DNA from: Luzula sylvatica
Lineage: Eukaryota; Streptophyta; Magnoliopsida; Poales; Juncaceae
Assembly (NCBI GenBank): GCA_946800325.1
Contig: OX326959.1
Span: 10,732,862-10,796,861 of the forward strand
Direction: 5' to 3'
Length of the DNA stretch: 64,000 bases
Part shown: one piece after another, positions 39,300 through 51,530 of the stretch
Numbering within the stretch: the stretch's first letter is position 1
Layout: every line of letters begins with the position of its first letter
Made by a program: the position numbers and the translations under genes
Notes under the pieces: generated by a model
Databases searched by the model: none
Told to the model about the DNA's origin: nothing
Seen by the model: only the letters and a program-made list of their open reading frames with translations

Positions 39300-39879
39300 A
39301 CTGAAATAAACCATAATTTTTTTATCTTTCTTGTTGATTGACAAATTTTGGGTGCTATTTGGCAAAATCACTGAACAAAAGTTTTTTTTTTTAATTTTGG
39401 TCATATTTTTAACATTCTTTTTCATCAATAAACTGTTGAAAAGCGATAAATTGTACTTTTATGATTTGTGTTGGGTCTATTTCAAAATCACATGCATAAT
39501 ACAAGTAATGTTAGGTTCAGATCAATTCGCATCAAATTTGTGATCTCAAATTCAGGCAAAATTCAAATTAGACACATGTTTGGTCGATAATAATTCAGTC
39601 GATTTGGTATCCCCATTAAAGATTTGTGGGTCTATTGAATGTGATCATCAAATTAATTTGAGTGCTTGCATAAATCATGTTCAGAGGTGGATTCTGATCA
39701 GGACAGATCAAGTTCGATATTTCCAGATCAAAATGTGCTTAGTCTAGGTTCAATTCACCAAAGAAAAAGGAGGAGGCCGTTATGTTCGATTTGGGACTTA
39801 TCTATCCTCTCTGCCAAAATGTCATGTCGAAATACCATGTCACGCCTTCAATTTTGTGGTAGAGAAATATCTCTCGTGT

Positions 39880-40088
39880 GAGGTTATATATGGTGCCCCC
39901 AACATCCTTGATGTATATCATGGATGGGTCAATCGAGGTTGATTTAATTGTTTGATTGAATTGATTAAGTATTAAATCAATGCTTAATTGGATTGATTCA
40001 ATTAAAGAAGTAATCAATCTAATAAAGCATTCTCGATTGACGCATCAAGGATGTTTTATTGAATTTGGGAGAGTACTTATATTTTCCC
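39880..40088. mobile_element. MULE-like MITE, 209 bp, perfect 9-bp TSD
   Basis: CTCTCGTGT flanks both sides (39871-39879, 40089-40097), and copy 1 shows the uninserted site at about 33620. The termini are weak inverted repeats, with stronger internal ones (AACATCCTTGATG, GTCAATCGAG, both inverted near the right end). Confidence 0.8.
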
Positions 40089-40414
40089 CTCTCGTGTTCA
40101 ACTCTGAGCCTTATCATTGTACAACTAGATTCTTCCCATGTGAAGATGTGCTCCTTTTTACTGTAATTTTGTGAAGAGAGTAACAATTTTGTACTCCAAA
40201 TAGTCGACAATACATTTTGCACTCCAATGCAGTGCACTGCAAAATGCATTGTTATCCCGTGTTTCTTTTCATCTTATTTTATAGATATATGTGTAGTTTT
40301 CATTGTTTTTATATTATTTTTTATACTTTTTTTATAATTATAAATGGTATGTTCTCATTTATAACATTTTTTTTTATATTTTACAATTTTTTCAGTATTT
40401 TTATAACATTTTCT

Positions 40415-40599
40415 CAGTGATTTAAATTGCGGCGCAATTGCGCCGTCATAGCGCAAATCGCAATAAATATTTCGAAAACGCAATACCGCAACCTACTAAA
40501 TAGCACCGCAATTTCACCGCAATATCGCGCAATATCGGTGATCATATGTAAATTACAGTCCAAGCGCAATGGACCGCTATATCGCAATTTAAAACATTG
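40415..40599. mobile_element. hAT MITE, 185 bp, perfect 8-bp TSD
   Basis: The termini CAGTGATTTAAATTGCG and, inverted, CAATGTTTTAAATTGCG are flanked by CATTTTCT (40407-40414, 40600-40607). The empty site in copy 1 is 33940-33947. The interior is rich in ACCGCAA / GCGCAAT motifs. Confidence 0.92.
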
Positions 40600-42677
40600 C
40601 ATTTTCTATATCATTGAAATAAAAAAAATTTATTAATATATTTTCACTATATCTACTACAAACAAATATTTGCAGTAGTTTATATTTTCTATACTCTCGA
40701 TAAAAAAAAATGTAAATAAGTATTATTTGTACCTATTTTATACTGCGAATACAAATTTTGTTCTTACTCATATCTTTGTATTGTGGATAAAAATTGATAT
40801 TTGTACCTTGTTTACTATTATTTATACATCATCTAATATTTGTTGTAGAAAAAAGATGTAAATCCTAGTATTTTTAATTAAGAGTCGTTGTAAAAAGGTA
40901 TAGATATGAAGGTGAAAGGTATAGTGCAAAATCAACTATCTGAAAACGTTGGAGGTTGCCCGAATTTTAGACGCTGCCAGTTAATTGCGGTCGCCCATTT
41001 ATTTTTGTTGTCCGCGCTTTTTTGCAAGTCAGCTCTTCTACCACGTGTCGATTCTTGTTTAAATTTCGTAAAAATATATTTAAGCATAATCATTTAGATA
41101 TAGTAATAGAGAACCTTTGATGATCTTTGTGGAGTTTTCACGATATCTTTGTGGAATTCTTCAAGATCTCGAACTTCGTTGTTTACGCTCCATCTTCATT
41201 GTATCTTCGTTTATTCTCCTTTCCGTTCGTTTATTTTCGAGTCTTCAATCGTATTAGATGATGAAAAATAATATTTTTTCTGAAAATTAAAAAAAAAAAA
41301 CTTAAAACATTTTGGATAATAAAAAGTATCCTTCTAAATAAGGTATAATTTTCATTTACAAGGTTAAGTCTAATAATTGATGGTGTTAAAAAAAATTTGG
41401 ACAAACAAACCCAATAAATATTTTAATACTTTTTTCAGTAATAATAGAAAAATAAATCAACCATATAAACAAATTATACACCTTAAAATAATTGGTGAGG
41501 TGTGAGATTGTAATTTTGTACTGAAAGTCATACTGGCAAGTTGCCATGTTGGTCTAATTTTCATTATACATGAACTACGCTACTTCTCCATAAAATCTTG
41601 AAGTTCTTTCTACGAGCAATAAAAGGTGTATCTTGCATATAAGTTTATGATCGCGCTATTGCAAGAATCAACATGACTAAATTGAGAGGGATTACAATTT
41701 TGTTTTGTCCAATGATCACTATATTCATGTTAAAGATGTAAATAATAATATATAAGTATAATAAATAACAATCACAATAAATATGAATATAATTATTATT
41801 TGATTAAAAAAATTAAAATAATTCTCAATTTAATCATGTTAGTTTTTGCAATTACATCATCCTAAACTTATGGCTCTTAGCATTGTTGATAAGATAATGA
41901 GGGCGATACAATTTTTTCTAAATCATATACAAATTTGAAAAATTTAAAAACTTATTCGATTATTTATTTAATATTATTTTAAATAAAAATAAATCATTAT
42001 TTACATAATAAAAATATTCAAAATATTGTTTTAAAAAGATTATACCAAATAATCATCCTAGAATAATACATGTTCGATGCAATAAATAAATCGTACTAAA
42101 TATACTGGTAGAGCTAGGATGATTCGGCGAAACATCAATCATATCTACATCAAATTGTGTGTGTGATTTTATGATTATAATAAGGATATACAAATTCCAA
42201 GGTTGATCGTTGGTGAGGATTGTATGATTATATTATCTAATTTGGCAATATGATCTTTGATCTTATGTGATCAGTTCAGTATAATAATGTATATGTGGTA
42301 GTTCTTCACCCCTTTTCAGCCAAATTAAATATTATTATAATAAAGAAACATATATAAAATTTTAAGTAATGATAAATTTGATACAAATTAATTTTGTATT
42401 TGATTTGAAATACATAATTGAATAATTACTGTTAAAAATTTGATCATTTGTGACAAAATTATGGTCAATTTATGTGTTTCTATCGTTACTCGGATTCTGA
42501 GTAGTGATATAATAACCAACCACAAATTGGATACAAATATTTAAATTTTTGTTTGATTTGAATTACACAATTGATTAATTATTATCAAAAACTTCAGTCA
42601 TTGTGATAAATTTGTAATTAGTTTACGTGGTCAATTGAGATTATGAACAATCAGCCGGATCGAACTCGACCACCAGA

Positions 42678-43482
42678 TCGCTCCAACTCAGATAATTTGC
42701 GGGGCGAACCAGCTAGCTTTGGAATCGAATAGCATTCCACCCTCCTATCATTACTCTATAATTCTTGGTTATTTTTATAACTTTCGAAATTAATAAATTG
42801 TTTACTTATTGTACAAGTTACATATTCATTCGAATCATATGATTAGGATTCATATATTTTTCATATATTTAATATGAAGAGGAGGAACAGAAGGAATCTG
42901 TAATATATCTATACTTGGTCCAAGAGAAATGAACCTGGAAGATTGCAATTTTGGGTTGATTTAAATTTAGTTCTTTAAGAAAGTTTGGAAACAATAACAT
43001 CAAAATCAATTAAACATGGGGCATCTTCACATGTACCCTTCAAATCTCAAAATTATCATACATGTTTTTACAAAATGAAGAAATGTCATGGATATTCCTA
43101 AAAAATATATAAACATTACAAAAAATCATGTATATCCACACATATTTTTTTTTTAATATGCTTAAGTTGATTGTAATTACAATTTAATTAGCAATTGCAA
43201 GTTGCAATTGAATTAATGATGATGAGATTTTAGTAAGATATAATGTCGAGAAAATCATGTTATAATAACATTTCAAATCTCGAAACTTATCTTATTGGAT
43301 ATTATATAACATACAATCTTCATAAGCTAATCTACTTCATTGTTTAATATTTACCTAACAATAATATATTCTTGCAATATACGTACCATTTAATATACAT
43401 TTCTAAATACTTGTAGGTTACATTTTTTATACAATCATGATGAAATAATGTATAATCATATAAATATCGTACCGTCTTTTAA
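42678..43482. other. Intergenic, no gene seen
   Basis: AT-rich unique DNA after the duplication. No open frame or repeat can be supported. Confidence 0.5.
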
Positions 43483-43723
43483 GGGGAGTTCTATCATACA
43501 TTCATTTTGCTTATCATACATCCATTTTGAAGGATATTTTGTGTATTTATCAATTAAGGAATATTTAAAATAATTTTTCAATTGTATTTATCAATAAATG
43601 ATATGTTAAATAAGAAATTTGAATTGTTCATTAAAGAAAAAATATCTATAAAAGTAAAATTTATGATACATTCTTCTAAATACCCAAAATACCATTTTGA
43701 AAGGATGTATGATAGAATTTCCC
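43483..43723. mobile_element. Mutator-type MITE, 241 bp, perfect 9-bp TSD
   Basis: The ends are GGGGAGTTCTATCATAC and, inverted, GGGAAATTCTATCATAC. The target duplication GTCTTTTAA is at 43474-43482 and 43724-43732. It belongs to the same family as 17711-17971. Confidence 0.92.
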
Positions 43724-43732
43724 GTCTTTTAA

Positions 43733-44343
43733 ATATCATGTATTTATTTATTATCAACTCTATTTTAATATATTTCAATCTAAGAAACATTAGCACTCAT
43801 ATATACACTTCAACATATATATTAATTTTAATTTTATTCAATCAATTAAGTAGCGACGCTACGAAATTACTATAATGCGCAATAACGAAAATCATAACCA
43901 AAACACAATACTATAGCCAATTAAATCATAACTAAGTCGCATCCAAATCGTTACGAAGCACTAATTCACTGCTCAATACATTGATATTAATACATTTTAA
44001 AAATTCACTATTTTATCTATTATTTAATATTCAATATTCAATATATTTATTTTATATTTTTATTATACGTTTTTATTCAACCAAAAAACATGCAAGTTTG
44101 AGAATAGAAATATATTTATTTATGAATATATGCTTTGATATATATTATTATCCATATTATTATGATATATTCTCAAGTAGTACAAAATTTGATAGCTCTG
44201 TCCACGACATTGTTTATTATATTATTTTCTGTATTTTGTGTGAGAAAATGCCCACCAAGCATTCCAACTTGTGTGGCACAATTTTGTCTATTCTATTATT
44301 TTCTTTGAAAACCAGAACGGCATACATGCAATGTATCCACCCC
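43733..44343. other. Upstream region of ARGOS; no gene
   Basis: AT-rich DNA. A 158-codon open frame overlaps it but is low-complexity and runs into the ARGOS leader, so I do not call it. Distal ARGOS promoter elements may lie here; none is recognisable. Confidence 0.45.
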
Positions 44344-44697
44344 TCCTCTCTCTCTCTCTCTCTCTCTATGCTGTCCCTCTCTCTCATGTGTGTGTATATG
44401 CCTCTTGAGCCCTTAAAAGAGGTACCAGTACAAAACAAGGAACTTGGGCATGAATGAATATCTCTCTCACACCTCCTTAAGCAACCTCACCGACTCTCTC
44501 TCTCTCTCGCTCTCTCTCTCTTTCTCATATATCTGTCTCGCCGCTTTGAAGAACAAGGGGGCCAAAGTACCAGAGAAAAGAAGAAATAATACATTGAGGT
44601 AAGGCTTTGATATGATGTTTTATGAAAATAGCAAATTTTGAGTAAAAAATTAGTGGTCTTATATAACTCATATAAGTTTCTTTTTTTCTTGTTGCAG
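44344..44697 (+). promoter_or_regulatory. ARGOS proximal promoter and leader with (CT)n tracts and a 5' UTR intron
   Basis: Long CT/GA tracts lie at about 44344-44387 and 44495-44524. Such GA repeats are typical BPC/GAGA-factor sites. A 5' UTR intron is supported by donor GAG|GTAAGG (44599) and acceptor TTGTTGCAG (ends 44697), 40 bp before the start codon. Confidence 0.65.
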
Positions 44698-47320
44698 GAT
44701 CTAGAAAATAATCAAGAAGATTTGGAAGTCGCGACTAATGTGTTTTGAACCGATAAACTCCGACGATCTCGGGCCGTTGGAATTCCCGGATATATTCACC
44801 ATGCAATCTTACAACAGAATGGAAAATAACAGAGTGATTAGAAGGACCAAGAAATCGAATACGAAACCTACGAGTACGGATCATCCCGACTATTTCACCG
44901 CAGAATCGATATTTCTTCTGTTGTGCATGACGATTTCGCTCTTGCTCCTGCCCCTAATGCTTCCTCCATTGCCTCCTCCTCCTTTGCTTTTGTTGATAGT
45001 TCCAATTGGAATCATGCTTTTGTTGGTGTTAGTGGCTTTCAAGCCTTCAAATGTAGGGAGAATTTGGTAGGTTAGTTCAGTTTTTTTTTTTTTTTTTTTT
45101 TTTTTGAGGATTTGGGGTTTTTTTTTGTATGGGATCTTTTGGTATTGAAAGAGTATAGTGGAATTTATGCCAAGGAGATCAACTAATTATTTTTTGTTTT
45201 GTCTAATTTTTGCTGAGAGATCTACTTATTAAAGAATAGTATACTAGTTAATTTAGTACCAACGAATTTTAAGATGAATTAATGTCGGTCATTTGTAATT
45301 ATGGATAATCACCATGGAAATTACTAAAACAAAATCTCAAATTAATTTAGCAAGTATAGTAAAAGAAAGGACAATTCTATAATATACCCATTTTAAAAGA
45401 GTATTTTGAATATTTTTTTTATAATTAGTTACATTTATTTTATTTTATAAGTAATAAACTTTTTTTTATTTAAACATGTTATTAGTAAGTAATTGAAAGA
45501 ATTTCTAAATTGTACTTTTTTATTTGAATAAATATAAAAGAAATATCAGAATGAATTTTTATTTTCATTGTCTTTTTATGTATTTTTTAATGGTTTCATG
45601 AACTTTTATTTTTAAATATTTTCAAAGTATTCTTTTAATATTGTTGTTTATGAAAAAAAATATAGTAAAAGTCAAAAATATAAAATGTGAAATATTAAAA
45701 TTATTTAAATATATCATATAACTATTATATGCTAAAAAAATTTATGATTAAAAATAATAAAATAACAAATAACTTTTTTAAATTAATAAATATGAAAATA
45801 AAATAGTATTTTTGTCCAAAAAAAATTTAACACCATTAAAAATTAGTAATGATCTTCACAGAGATTATTTGAAAATAAATATTTTGGTTAACGAAATTTG
45901 TTTTCTATTAAAATATCTAAAAAATTAGGAGTTTTTTCGAAAATTATACTAACAAGTCATGTTTATTACATGATTATTTGAGTTTGTTTTTCAGTTTCAC
46001 GCATGTAATAATTCTCTCTTCACAACATATGCATTTGGAATTGATAACATACACATTTAGAACAAAATAACAATTGCATGAACTAAAGTTATATTTTATT
46101 TAAACAATCATAATTTATATGTTAGTCCGTAATTGGAACAAGGAAAAATGAAGATGAACAATTATGCTAAATTTGTCTCCATATATCAAGTCAAATTTTA
46201 TAAGATATTAGAGAAAATTGAATAAAATTTTGTTAGCACGGAAAGAAATATAAATTTGCAAATGATGATTCTCAAAACGTCCTGGGCCTCATACCGCCAT
46301 TCGAGTTGAGGATTAACCACTAATAACTATATTAAATAACAAAGACACTTAATTAATAATTAATTAATATCAATTAAGGTATATATGTATTAACGGTTAA
46401 TAATTAATATTTTTAACTATTAATATAATTTTATTTTAACTAAGATGATGATTAGTTGTTAATTTTTCATATCGTTGATGTGGGGGAAAATTTGGGGGAA
46501 AGAGTACAATTTCCCAAATATTTACTTGTTTCTACTTCTTTGTTTCGAAATTATTTTAGGACCATTAATATATTTATTGAATTGTTTCAAACTCATTTCT
46601 AGTCCATTTCTTCTAAGATTTCTTTTATTTTTGTTTCCACGAACAAATATCTTATTATATTTCTTACAGTTAAGTTGAAGTTGAAATGTTTAGTTATGTA
46701 TTTGGCAACTCAATACGGATGACTTTTAAATTATCAGATCTAGTGTTTTAGAACTTCATATTTTGTGTTTATTATGAAATTCACATATCGCAAAAAATAT
46801 ATATGATAATTAAAATGTTCTAAGTACCGAACCTCAATTACTTTTTTTTTTTTTGATTTTAGGCTCATTACAAATCTTACTAACCAAGTTTTTTTTTTAA
46901 TTTCCTTCAAAAAATAATCATTTATCCAATAAATATATTTTTATCACTTGATAATACTCTATTTCGTTAGGCTCATGATAGTGATACAATTTCTTCCAAA
47001 TATTTTCCCACCTTTATTTACAACAATGTGGCAAATCAAATATAATCAGTAAACTCCAAATCTGAGATTTTATAAAACCTGAATTTTACAAATCCCGAAA
47101 ACTAAATCGTTGAATAAACCTCAGGCGATTTTGCGAATCAATGATTTGTTCTTTTAGGGAAAAAAAATGAATTTATTTCGTTCTTTATATTATTTCAGGC
47201 GTCCTCGCTTCATCCATGTCGAGCTTGGATTTATCGTAAGTTTAATTAAAACTTATTTACTTTATAAGTTTAATGTGCGTTAAATAATTGGACTGAATTA
47301 ATATGCGTTAAATTTGGAAC
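44666..47320 (+). repeat. ARGOS-locus tandem array, unit 1
   Basis: It contains the intact ARGOS coding region and about 2.2 kb downstream, ending just after a short splice-bounded block (47199-47235). Homologous to unit 3 (49039-51530) along most of its length. The 45370-45960 part resembles the interior of the Helitron-like element at 13 kb (TTTTATTTTTAAATATTTTC, GTTGTTTATG). Confidence 0.8.
44738..45070 (+). CDS. ARGOS: ARGOS/OSR family organ-size regulator, 110 aa
   Basis: This is a small ER-associated membrane protein of the plant ARGOS / ARGOS-LIKE / OSR family. Members promote organ growth and dampen ethylene signalling when expressed in response to auxin, brassinosteroid or ethylene. 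The single coding exon is preceded by a leader intron. Residues 1-55 are polar, with a basic RVIRRTKKSNTK stretch. The OSR domain follows: FTAESIFLLLCM, helix 1 (about 57-74), the diagnostic LPPLPPPP loop (75-82), helix 2 (about 83-101) and a short FKPSNVGRIW tail. Size and layout are normal. The gene begins a tandem array of its own locus; the copy at 49109 is broken, so this is the likely working gene. Confidence 0.93.
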   Translation: MCFEPINSDDLGPLEFPDIFTMQSYNRMENNRVIRRTKKSNTKPTSTDHPDYFTAESIFLLLCMTISLLLLPLMLPPLPPPPLLLLIVPIGIMLLLVLVAFKPSNVGRIW

Positions 47321-47359
47321 ATAAGTGATAGGCCCAGAGTAATGTACAATTACTGATAA

Positions 47360-47504
47360 GCTTTTTATTTTTATTTTATTTTTATGTATTTTTTAATATT
47401 TTTCATAAATTTATATTTTTAAATATTTTCAAGATATTCTTTTAATATTATTGTTTATTTTATTAGTATTTTATGTTATTTTTTATGAAAAAAAAAGTAG
47501 AAGT

Positions 47505-47571
<67 letters not shown>

Positions 47572-48720
47572 ATGAGATATTAAAATTATATAAATATAAC
47601 ATATTATTATTATATGCTAACAAATATTTATGAATTTTTTTTAATTTAATAAAAAACGAAAAAAAAACTTATTAAATTAGTTAACATGAAGATAGAAAGA
47701 TATTTTGGTTAAAAAAAAATTAACACCATTCAAAAATTAGTTTTAACATTTATAGGGAGTATTCGACAACAAAAATTTGATTAGTGGTGTTTTTTGGAGT
47801 ATACAAAAAATGAGGAGTTTTTTTAGAATATTCAAAAAATAAAGTTTTTTAAGAAAAAAAATTACTACCAAATCATGTTTATTATATGATTATTTGAGTT
47901 TGTTTTATAATTTCACGCACATAACAATACCTCTTCATAGCATATGCATTTGGAACAAACATTAACAATTGCATGAACTAACAATATGGTTATATTTTAT
48001 TTATTTAAAGATTCATAATTTATTTGTTAGTCCATAATTCCCAGAAAAAAAATGAATATAAAAAATTATGTTCAATTTATTTAAAATTTGTCACGAAATA
48101 TTAAATCAAATTTTATAAGATATTAGAGAAAACCAATAAAATTTTATCAACATATGAAGAAATATAACATAACAAATAGTGATTAAAAAAAACATGATGG
48201 ACAAGATGACGCCAATTGAATTGATGCTTACCTGTGTGGTATGTACCGTGAAAAGTTTACTCTTTTTTTTTTTTTTTTTTTTAAACCATTATTTATCAAC
48301 TATTTCAAACTCACTTCTTGTAGTAGTCCATATGGTATTATATTTCCTTGAATAAACTTTAACTCGAGTGATTTTGTGAATCAATGATTTGTTCTTTTTG
48401 GAAAGTAAAAATGAATTTATTTCGTTCTTTATATTATTCCAGGCGTCCTCGCTTCACCCACGTCGAGCATGGATTTATCGTAAGTTTAATAAAAACTTAT
48501 TTACTTTATAAGTTTAATGTGCGTTAAATGATTGGACTGAGTTAATATGTGTATAGATATGGCGTGAAGTAGGAGTACCCGTAAGACCGACGAACCTAAT
48601 TAGCAAATCAGCCAGCACGTAACTCGAACGTCTAAACCGATCCCAAACGAAACAACCCGGCACACCTAATTGGAACTTTTTTGAACGATGCTCCTAATGT
48701 TTCAATAATGCACTTTTACG
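47360..48720 (+). repeat. ARGOS-locus tandem array, unit 2 (5'-truncated, no ARGOS)
   Basis: It corresponds to the downstream half of unit 1 but lacks the coding region. It includes an (AT)n tract at 47507-47568. It carries the splice-bounded block (48443-48479) and a further segment (48557-48720) shared only with unit 3. Confidence 0.75.
47507..47568. repeat. (AT)n microsatellite
   Basis: Alternating TA tract within unit 2 of the ARGOS array. Confidence 0.95.
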
Positions 48721-49108
48721 AATCACCATATCAAGTCGGGCTCAAGATCCTAATCTATCAGTTTTTAAAAATTCTGAAAACTCAATTGGACCAAATCTAA
48801 AGACGGCAACTCATCGATGCATATGCATTGGCCAGTCAAAAAATCATGTCGTCAAATTGGAGAAGGAAGAGCCTGCACGACCACGTTATTGTAATGAAAT
48901 TTATAAATTGAGTATTTATGTATATATTTTATAAATTTAGGATGAAATAATTTGTTTTTTTTTTGTCATAAAAAAATAGTTTGTATTAATGTGAAAAAAT
49001 AGAGTTCTTATTTTTTTGAGAATTTTTTAAGATCCATGACTCATATAAGTTCCTTCTTTTTGTTGCGGAATCTAAAAATTAATCAAGAAGATTTGGAAAT
49101 CACAACTA

Positions 49109-49443
49109 ATGTGTTTCGAATCGATAAACTCTGACGATCTCGGGCCGTTGGAATTCCCGGATATATTCACCATGCAATCTTTTACAACAGAATGGAAAAT
49201 AACAGAGTGATTAGAAGGACCAAGAAATCGAATACGAAACCTACGAGTACGAATCATCCCGACTATTTCACCACAGAATCGATATTTCTTCTCTTGTGCA
49301 TGGCGATTTCGCTCTTGCTTCTGCCCCTAATGCTTCCTCCATTGCCCCCTCCTCCTTTGCTTTTGTTGATTGTTCCAATTGGAATCATGCTTTTGTTGGT
49401 GTTAGTGGCTTTCAAGCCTTCAAATGTTGGGAGAATTTGGTAG
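49109..49443 (+). pseudogene. Duplicated ARGOS/OSR gene, broken
   Basis: It is nearly identical to 44738-45070. Two extra T residues after ATGCAATCT (about 49180) shift the frame, so the product from the original ATG stops after about 34 residues (...MQSFTTEWKITE). The leader-intron acceptor TTGCAG has become TTGCGG, and no promoter was copied. An internal ATG at 49192 still opens an 83-residue frame that keeps both OSR helices and LPPLPPPP, so a shortened protein is conceivable if transcribed. The few other changes are conservative, so the copy is recent. Confidence 0.85.
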
Positions 49444-50567
49444 GTTAGTTCAGTTTTTTTTTTTTTTTTTTTTTTTTTGAGGATTTGGGGTTCTTTTGTA
49501 TGGGATCTTTTGGTATTTAAAGAGTATAGTGGAATTTATGCCTAGGAGATCAACTAATTATTTTTTGTTTTGTCTAATTTTTGCTGAGAGATCTACTTAT
49601 TAAAGAATAGTATACTAGTTAATTTAGTACCAACGAATTTTAAGATGAATTAATGTCAAGTCATTTGTAATTTTGGACAATCACCATGGAAATTACTAAA
49701 ACAAAATCTCAAATTAACTTACCAAGTATAGTAAAAGAAGGGACAATTTTATAATATACCCATTTTAAAAGAGTATATTTATGAATTTTTTTAAAACTAA
49801 TAAAATAACAAATAACTTTTTTTAATTAATAAAATAGTGTTTTGGTCCAAATTTTTTTTTAACACCATTAAAAATTAGTATTGATCTTTACAGAGAGTAT
49901 TTGAAAATAAATATTTTGGTTAACGAAACTTGTTTTGAAATATCCAAAAAATGAGGAGTCTATTAAAATATCTAAAAAATTAGGAGTTTTTTTTTTTTAA
50001 AGTATACTAACAAGTCATGTTTATTACATGATTATTTGAGTTTGTTTTTCAGTTTCACGCATGTAATAATATCTCTTCACAACATATGCATTTGGAACAG
50101 ATAACATACACATTTAGAACAAACAATAACAATTGCATGAACTAAAGTTATATTTTATTTAAACATTCATAATTTATATGTTAGTCCGTAATTGGAACAA
50201 GGAAAAATGAAGATGAACAATTACGCTAAATTTATTTAAAATTTGTCTCCATATATCAAGTCAAATTTTATAAGATATAAGAGAAAATTGAATACAATTT
50301 TATTACCATAGAAAGAAATATAAATTTGCAAATGATGATTCCCAAAACGTCTTGGATCTCATTCCGCCCGACGAGTTGAGGATTAACAACTAATAACTAT
50401 ATTAAATAAAAAAGACACTTAATTAATATAAATTAAGGTATATATGTATTGACGGTTAATAATTAGTATTTTTAACTATTAATATAATTTTTTTTTTTTA
50501 ACTAAGATGATGATTAGTTGTTAATTTTTCATATCGTTCATGTGGTGGTGGTGGGGTGTGTGTGTGT

Positions 50568-50592
50568 GGGGGGGGGGGGGGGGGGGGGGGGG
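50568..50592 (+). repeat. Poly(G) run, 25 bases
   Basis: A GTGGTGGTGG...GTGTGTGTG lead is followed by 25 consecutive G. The equivalent site in unit 1 (about 46480) reads TGTGGGGGAAAATTTGGGGG. Either a replication-slippage expansion or an assembly-prone homopolymer. Confidence 0.9.
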
Positions 50593-51530
50593 ATTTGGGG
50601 CAAAGAGTAAAATTTCCCAAATATTTACTTGTTTCTACTTCTTTGTTTCCAAATTATTTTAGGACCATTAATATTATTTATTGAATTATTTCAAACTCAT
50701 TTCTAGTACATTTCTTCTAAGTTGAAATGTTTAATTGTGTATTTGGCAACTCAATACGGATGAGTTTTTAATTATCAGATCTAGTTTTTTAGAACTTCAA
50801 ATTTTGTGTTTATTATGAACTTCACATATCGCAAAAAATATATATAATAATTAAAATGTTCTAAGTACCGAACCTCAATTACTTACTTACTTAATTATTT
50901 TAGGCTCATTACAATTCTTACTAACCAAGTTTTTTTTTAATTTCCTTCAAAAAAATAATCATTTATCAAAAAAATATATTTTTTATCACTTGATAATACT
51001 CTATTTCGTTAGGCTCCTGATAGTGATACAGTGTCTTCCAAATATTTTCCAACCTTTATTTATAACAATGTGGCAAATATAATCAGTAAACCCTGAATCC
51101 TAATCTGAGATTTTATAAAATCTGAATTTTACAAATCCAGAAAACTAAATCGTTGAACAAACCTTGACTCAGGCGATTTTGCGAATCAATGATTTGTTCT
51201 TTTAGGAAAAAAAATAAGAATTTATTTCGTTCTTTATATTATTGTAGGCGTCCTCGCTTCATCCATGTCGAGCTTGGATTTATCGTAAGTTTAATAAGAA
51301 CTTATTTACTTTATAAGTTTAATGTGCGTTAAATGATTGGACTGAATTAATATTTGTATAGATATGGCGTGAAGTAGGCGTACCCGCAAGACCGACGAAT
51401 CTAATTAGCAAATCAAACAGCACGTAACTCGAACCTCTAAAACCGATCCCAAACGAAACGACGCGGCACACCTAATTGGAACTTTTTGAACGATGCTCCA
51501 AATGTTTCGATAATGCACTTTACGAATTGA

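Larger units (their letters stand above)
37265..42677. repeat. Tandem segmental duplication, copy 2 (about 5.4 kb)
   Basis: It repeats copy 1 from TTCGAATATGCC to GACCACCAGA in the same orientation and includes COA5 exon 3. Copy-specific insertions are the 1,493-bp MULE (37556-39048), a 209-bp element (39880-40088) and a 185-bp hAT MITE (40415-40599). It lacks the hAT element, the LINE block and about 90 bp near 41535 found in copy 1. Confidence 0.9.
49039..51530 (+). repeat. ARGOS-locus tandem array, unit 3
   Basis: Homology to unit 1 starts at ACTCATATAAGTTCC, inside the leader intron, so promoter and leader exon 1 were not copied. It contains the ARGOS pseudogene, a 25-base G run (50568-50592) and the terminal block shared with unit 2 (51362-51530). 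Confidence 0.8.

Noticed and set aside
43981..44457. 158-codon open frame upstream of ARGOS
   Set aside because: Phe/Tyr/Ile-rich low complexity running into a (CT)n tract that belongs to the ARGOS leader.
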